The notes under the pieces were generated by a model, which did not search any database, had not been told where the DNA came from, and worked only from the letters and a program-made list of their open reading frames with translations. From Selaginella moellendorffii (taxonomy: Eukaryota; Streptophyta; Lycopodiopsida; Selaginellales; Selaginellaceae): a stretch of 64,000 nucleotides of DNA. The position numbers and the translations under genes were made by a program. The number at the start of each line of letters is the position of its first letter. Position 1 is the first letter of the stretch. The stretch covers positions 239,748-303,747 of the forward strand of contig NW_003314407.1 of NCBI RefSeq assembly GCF_000143415.4, in the 5' to 3' direction. Positions 61,325-64,000 of this stretch are shown piece by piece.

Positions 61325-61818
61325 AATTAGTAATATATAGTACTAAGATTTTATTATAGTAATTTTCTTGACAACCCCCTTATCCCATATCCATATATAT
61401 GTAGTATTAGCTTGTATTTTAACCTTTTATACAATCATTTAAGTAACATAAAAAAGTGGTGTAATCCTTGAGAATTGCGTCATTATTAAACGACAAAGGC
61501 GGGGAAGAAGGCGGGAAGCTCTCCGGCGGAAGTCTAAGAATATAAAAATGTCCCAAACTAAACTTAACTTGGACTCAAGCCTCGCCACTAAGTGCTTGGA
61601 ACCGCAAATGCAGTGAGCTCGTCAGGCTTGATGCCATCAAGCACCATGAGCTGGAAGAAATGAAATGAATCTTCCATTAGACCATTCTGGACATACGCCT
61701 GGATCATAGAATTATCGAATGAAAAACGTTGCCAACCTCTGCACAAGCCAGCGGCCGTCCCATAGGTATGTCAACCTAAGAAGTTCCCACTGTTTTCAGT
61801 GGCTTCACGGAATATGTT
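61325..61818. other. Spacer between divergent lectin and PPR genes
   Basis: The AT-rich lectin promoter half changes near 61480 into GC-richer sequence upstream of the PPR gene. An in-frame upstream ATG near 61719 leads to another frame and is not used. Confidence 0.4.
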
Positions 61819-63714
61819 ATGCCCGTGAAATGGCGCGACGAAGAAACGCTCCATTACCTCTCGCGAGCCGTGAGATCTTGTGGGATCAATCGGGACCTCG
61901 CGGAGGGCAAGCGCATCCACGCAAGAATTCTCGAAGGAAGCCACAGCAAAAACAGGTATCTCACCAATCTCCTCATCGAGATGTATGGGAAATGTGGCAG
62001 CCTCGAAGACGCACAATCGGTGCTCGACTCCATCGACAACCCAAATCGCTTCTCCTACACGCTCATGATCCAGGCGTATGCCCACAGCGGCCACGCCCGG
62101 TTCATGCGCCAGGCGCGATTCTTGCTGGATCGAATGCCTGAGGCCGACGCTGTCGCAGCCAACATCATGATCAAGGGATACATACGACTGGGCGATCTTT
62201 GCAGCGCCCAAGAGATCTTTGACCGGATGGATCACAAGACGCTGGCAACCTCGAGCCTCATGATCGCGGCATATGCCCAATGTGGGCATCTCTACGAATC
62301 CTGGAACTTGTTCTTACGAATGGAAAGCCGGGACTTTCTTATCTGGACGGCACTTGTGACTGCGTGTGCTGATATTGGTAAACTCGACGAAGCTCTTCGA
62401 GTGCTTCATCAGATGCCCAAGTGGGATGTTGTCCCGTGGACTGTTGTTCTTACAGCATTTGCCCGGTTTGGGCATTATGATTCTGCTAGAAGACTATTTG
62501 ATAGTATGCCGTACACAGATAGGATCTCTCAAAATGCAATGCTCAATGTGTATGGACAAGATAATAGGACTCACGAATTGAAACAGCTCTTCCACAACAT
62601 GCCCGAGCGGGATATCATAAGCTGGACTTCTATGATGGCCGCAAATGCTACACAAGGTAATGTGGGCGATGCGCGAGGCTTGTTTGACAGGATCCCGCAG
62701 CGGAACACTGTGGCATGGAACACCATGATCCAGGCTTACGCCGAGAAGAAAAACCTCCATGAGGCTCTCTCGATGTTCATGGCGATGGAGCAGCCGGATG
62801 TCATCTCCTGGACGCACCTTATTGCTGCCTTCTCTGAAAATGGATTCCTTGATCAAGCCAAGTTCATGTTTGACAGGATCCCTCTGCGAGATATGGTCTC
62901 TTTCAATGGAATGCTTGCGGCTCTCCTCAAGAACGATCGTCTTGACGATGCCAAGGCAATGTTTAATGAGATCCCGGAGAGAAACCTGGCATCCTGGAAT
63001 CTCTTGATCGGTGGGTTCTCGGACCGAGGAGAGCTTGACGCCGTGAAGCATTCGCTGGAGATAATCCCGCAGCGAGACTTCATATCGTGGAACTCATTGG
63101 TGGCAGTCTATGTCCAAGCTCATCAGCTCGACCAAGCAAAAGCCGCTTTTGACGAGCTTCCCCAGCGAGATTGGTCGTCATGGAATCTCTTAGTCTCGGG
63201 TTACGCTCAAACAGGAAAACTCCAAACAGCGGCACAATGGTTCGGTCGAATGCCGCAGTGGAACGTTGTCTCATGGAACGCTCTCATCGCCGGCCATGCC
63301 AAGCATGGCGTCGAGTCGATTGCATTGAATCTCCTCTCGAGCATGAGCCTGGAAGGAGTAATACCAGACTCAACCACATTTAGCAGCGTTTTGGCCGTCT
63401 ACAGCCACAAAGGGATGCTGGCCGCCTGCCGAGAAATCTTTGGACTCATGGTCCGAGACCACTGGATCGATCCGAGCTTACAGCAGTTTTGCGGCGTGGT
63501 GGACGCCTTGGGCCGGAGTGGCAAGCTGAGCGAGGCTGAGGAGCTTGCGTCTGCCATGCCTTATTTGCCAAACCGTGCGGTATGCAATGCACTACTCGGT
63601 GCGTGTAACATCCATAGCGACGTGACTCGCGGTGGTAGAATGGCAAGCTGCGCAGTGGATGTGGCTCCAAGCTCAGGTACCTCCTACGTGCTCTTGTCCA
63701 ATATGTCCTCTTGA
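61819..63714 (+). CDS. PLS-class pentatricopeptide repeat protein, C-terminally truncated
   Basis: Intronless, 631 residues. About 17 repeats with the PLS pattern are visible (LLIEMYGKCGSLEDA, NTMIQAYAEKKNLHEA, SWNALIAGHAKHG). Such proteins bind organellar RNA with one repeat per base and often guide C-to-U editing. The frame ends TSYVLLSNMSS, exactly where the E region normally continues into E+ and DYW domains, so the editing-deaminase part is absent. No clear organelle presequence is seen at the ATG chosen. It may act with a separate DYW protein or be a truncated gene. Confidence 0.9.
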   Translation: MPVKWRDEETLHYLSRAVRSCGINRDLAEGKRIHARILEGSHSKNRYLTNLLIEMYGKCGSLEDAQSVLDSIDNPNRFSYTLMIQAYAHSGHARFMRQARFLLDRMPEADAVAANIMIKGYIRLGDLCSAQEIFDRMDHKTLATSSLMIAAYAQCGHLYESWNLFLRMESRDFLIWTALVTACADIGKLDEALRVLHQMPKWDVVPWTVVLTAFARFGHYDSARRLFDSMPYTDRISQNAMLNVYGQDNRTHELKQLFHNMPERDIISWTSMMAANATQGNVGDARGLFDRIPQRNTVAWNTMIQAYAEKKNLHEALSMFMAMEQPDVISWTHLIAAFSENGFLDQAKFMFDRIPLRDMVSFNGMLAALLKNDRLDDAKAMFNEIPERNLASWNLLIGGFSDRGELDAVKHSLEIIPQRDFISWNSLVAVYVQAHQLDQAKAAFDELPQRDWSSWNLLVSGYAQTGKLQTAAQWFGRMPQWNVVSWNALIAGHAKHGVESIALNLLSSMSLEGVIPDSTTFSSVLAVYSHKGMLAACREIFGLMVRDHWIDPSLQQFCGVVDALGRSGKLSEAEELASAMPYLPNRAVCNALLGACNIHSDVTRGGRMASCAVDVAPSSGTSYVLLSNMSS

Positions 63715-64000
63715 TGATAATTTAAAAATGTTTCTGTATTATTCTTGAATTCTTAGGCTACTATATATTAGCCCAGTGAAATTATAAAAGGAGAGAAAAA
63801 AGATACTGGAAGAATTAATAACATATAAAAGTAAAGACATATTTTAGTATTTTGAAGGCTGATAGTTTAAATTGACTTACGCTATTTTTCAATGTGGCAA
63901 TTACAAGTAATATTAAAGATTTAACAAAATGATTTTGAATCCCATGCAGGTTTGAATTTGGGATTACTACTAAATGTTTTTTGATATGCATAATATAAAC
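63715..64000. other. AT-rich end of window
   Basis: No continuation of the PPR reading frame and no DYW-like sequence is seen in these 286 bases. Confidence 0.5.

Overview
The window reads as nuclear DNA of a land plant, most likely a lycophyte such as Selaginella. Evidence: nuclear photosystem II genes with bipartite transit peptides, polyubiquitin, beta-tubulin, a class III peroxidase, a TZP-type zinc-knuckle/PLUS3 protein, a MORC ATPase, a PLS-class PPR gene, and dense genes with very short introns (often 50-100 nt). The species is an inference. Exon coordinates come from reading frame and splice-site inspection, without transcripts.

Layout. 1-2.5 kb: AT-rich DNA with an intronless secreted B-lectin protein and a 270-bp tandem repeat. 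2.5-6.8 kb: a photosystem II cluster, LPA1 (-) head-to-head with a divergent PsbO-like gene (+), then a canonical PsbO (+). 7.2-8.0 kb: three-repeat polyubiquitin. 8.0-26.4 kb: a tandem segmental duplication of about 9 kb. Each unit holds two GT2 (cellulose-synthase-like) genes, HSPA12-type Hsp70 remnants and the 3' exons of the TZP gene. Only unit 2 joins the complete TZP gene (to 29.8 kb); unit 1 ends in an orphan PLUS3 fragment. One GT2 gene per unit is intact, and it is a different one in each unit.

31-47.9 kb is ordinary gene-rich sequence: OBL1-like lipase (-), a possible small two-exon gene (+), F-box/kelch gene (-), tRNA-Leu (-), exosome RRP46 (-), peroxidase (-), beta-tubulin (+) and a CPSF-A/DDB1-like propeller gene (-). 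47.9-52.7 kb is gene-poor, with an 80-bp triplicate, a decayed tandem family and a GC-rich island. 52.8-59.6 kb carries AT-rich MORC and RPA1 genes, each with a single in-frame TGA. 60.4-61.3 kb has a second B-lectin gene related to the one at 1 kb, and 61.8-63.7 kb a PPR gene lacking its C-terminal extension.

The strongest points for follow-up are the lectin pair with an unrecognised N-terminal domain, the PsbO paralogue lacking a family-signature loop beside an assembly-factor gene, the duplication with reciprocal GT2 loss and an orphan PLUS3 module, and a captured carboxylase exon inside an Hsp70 pseudogene.
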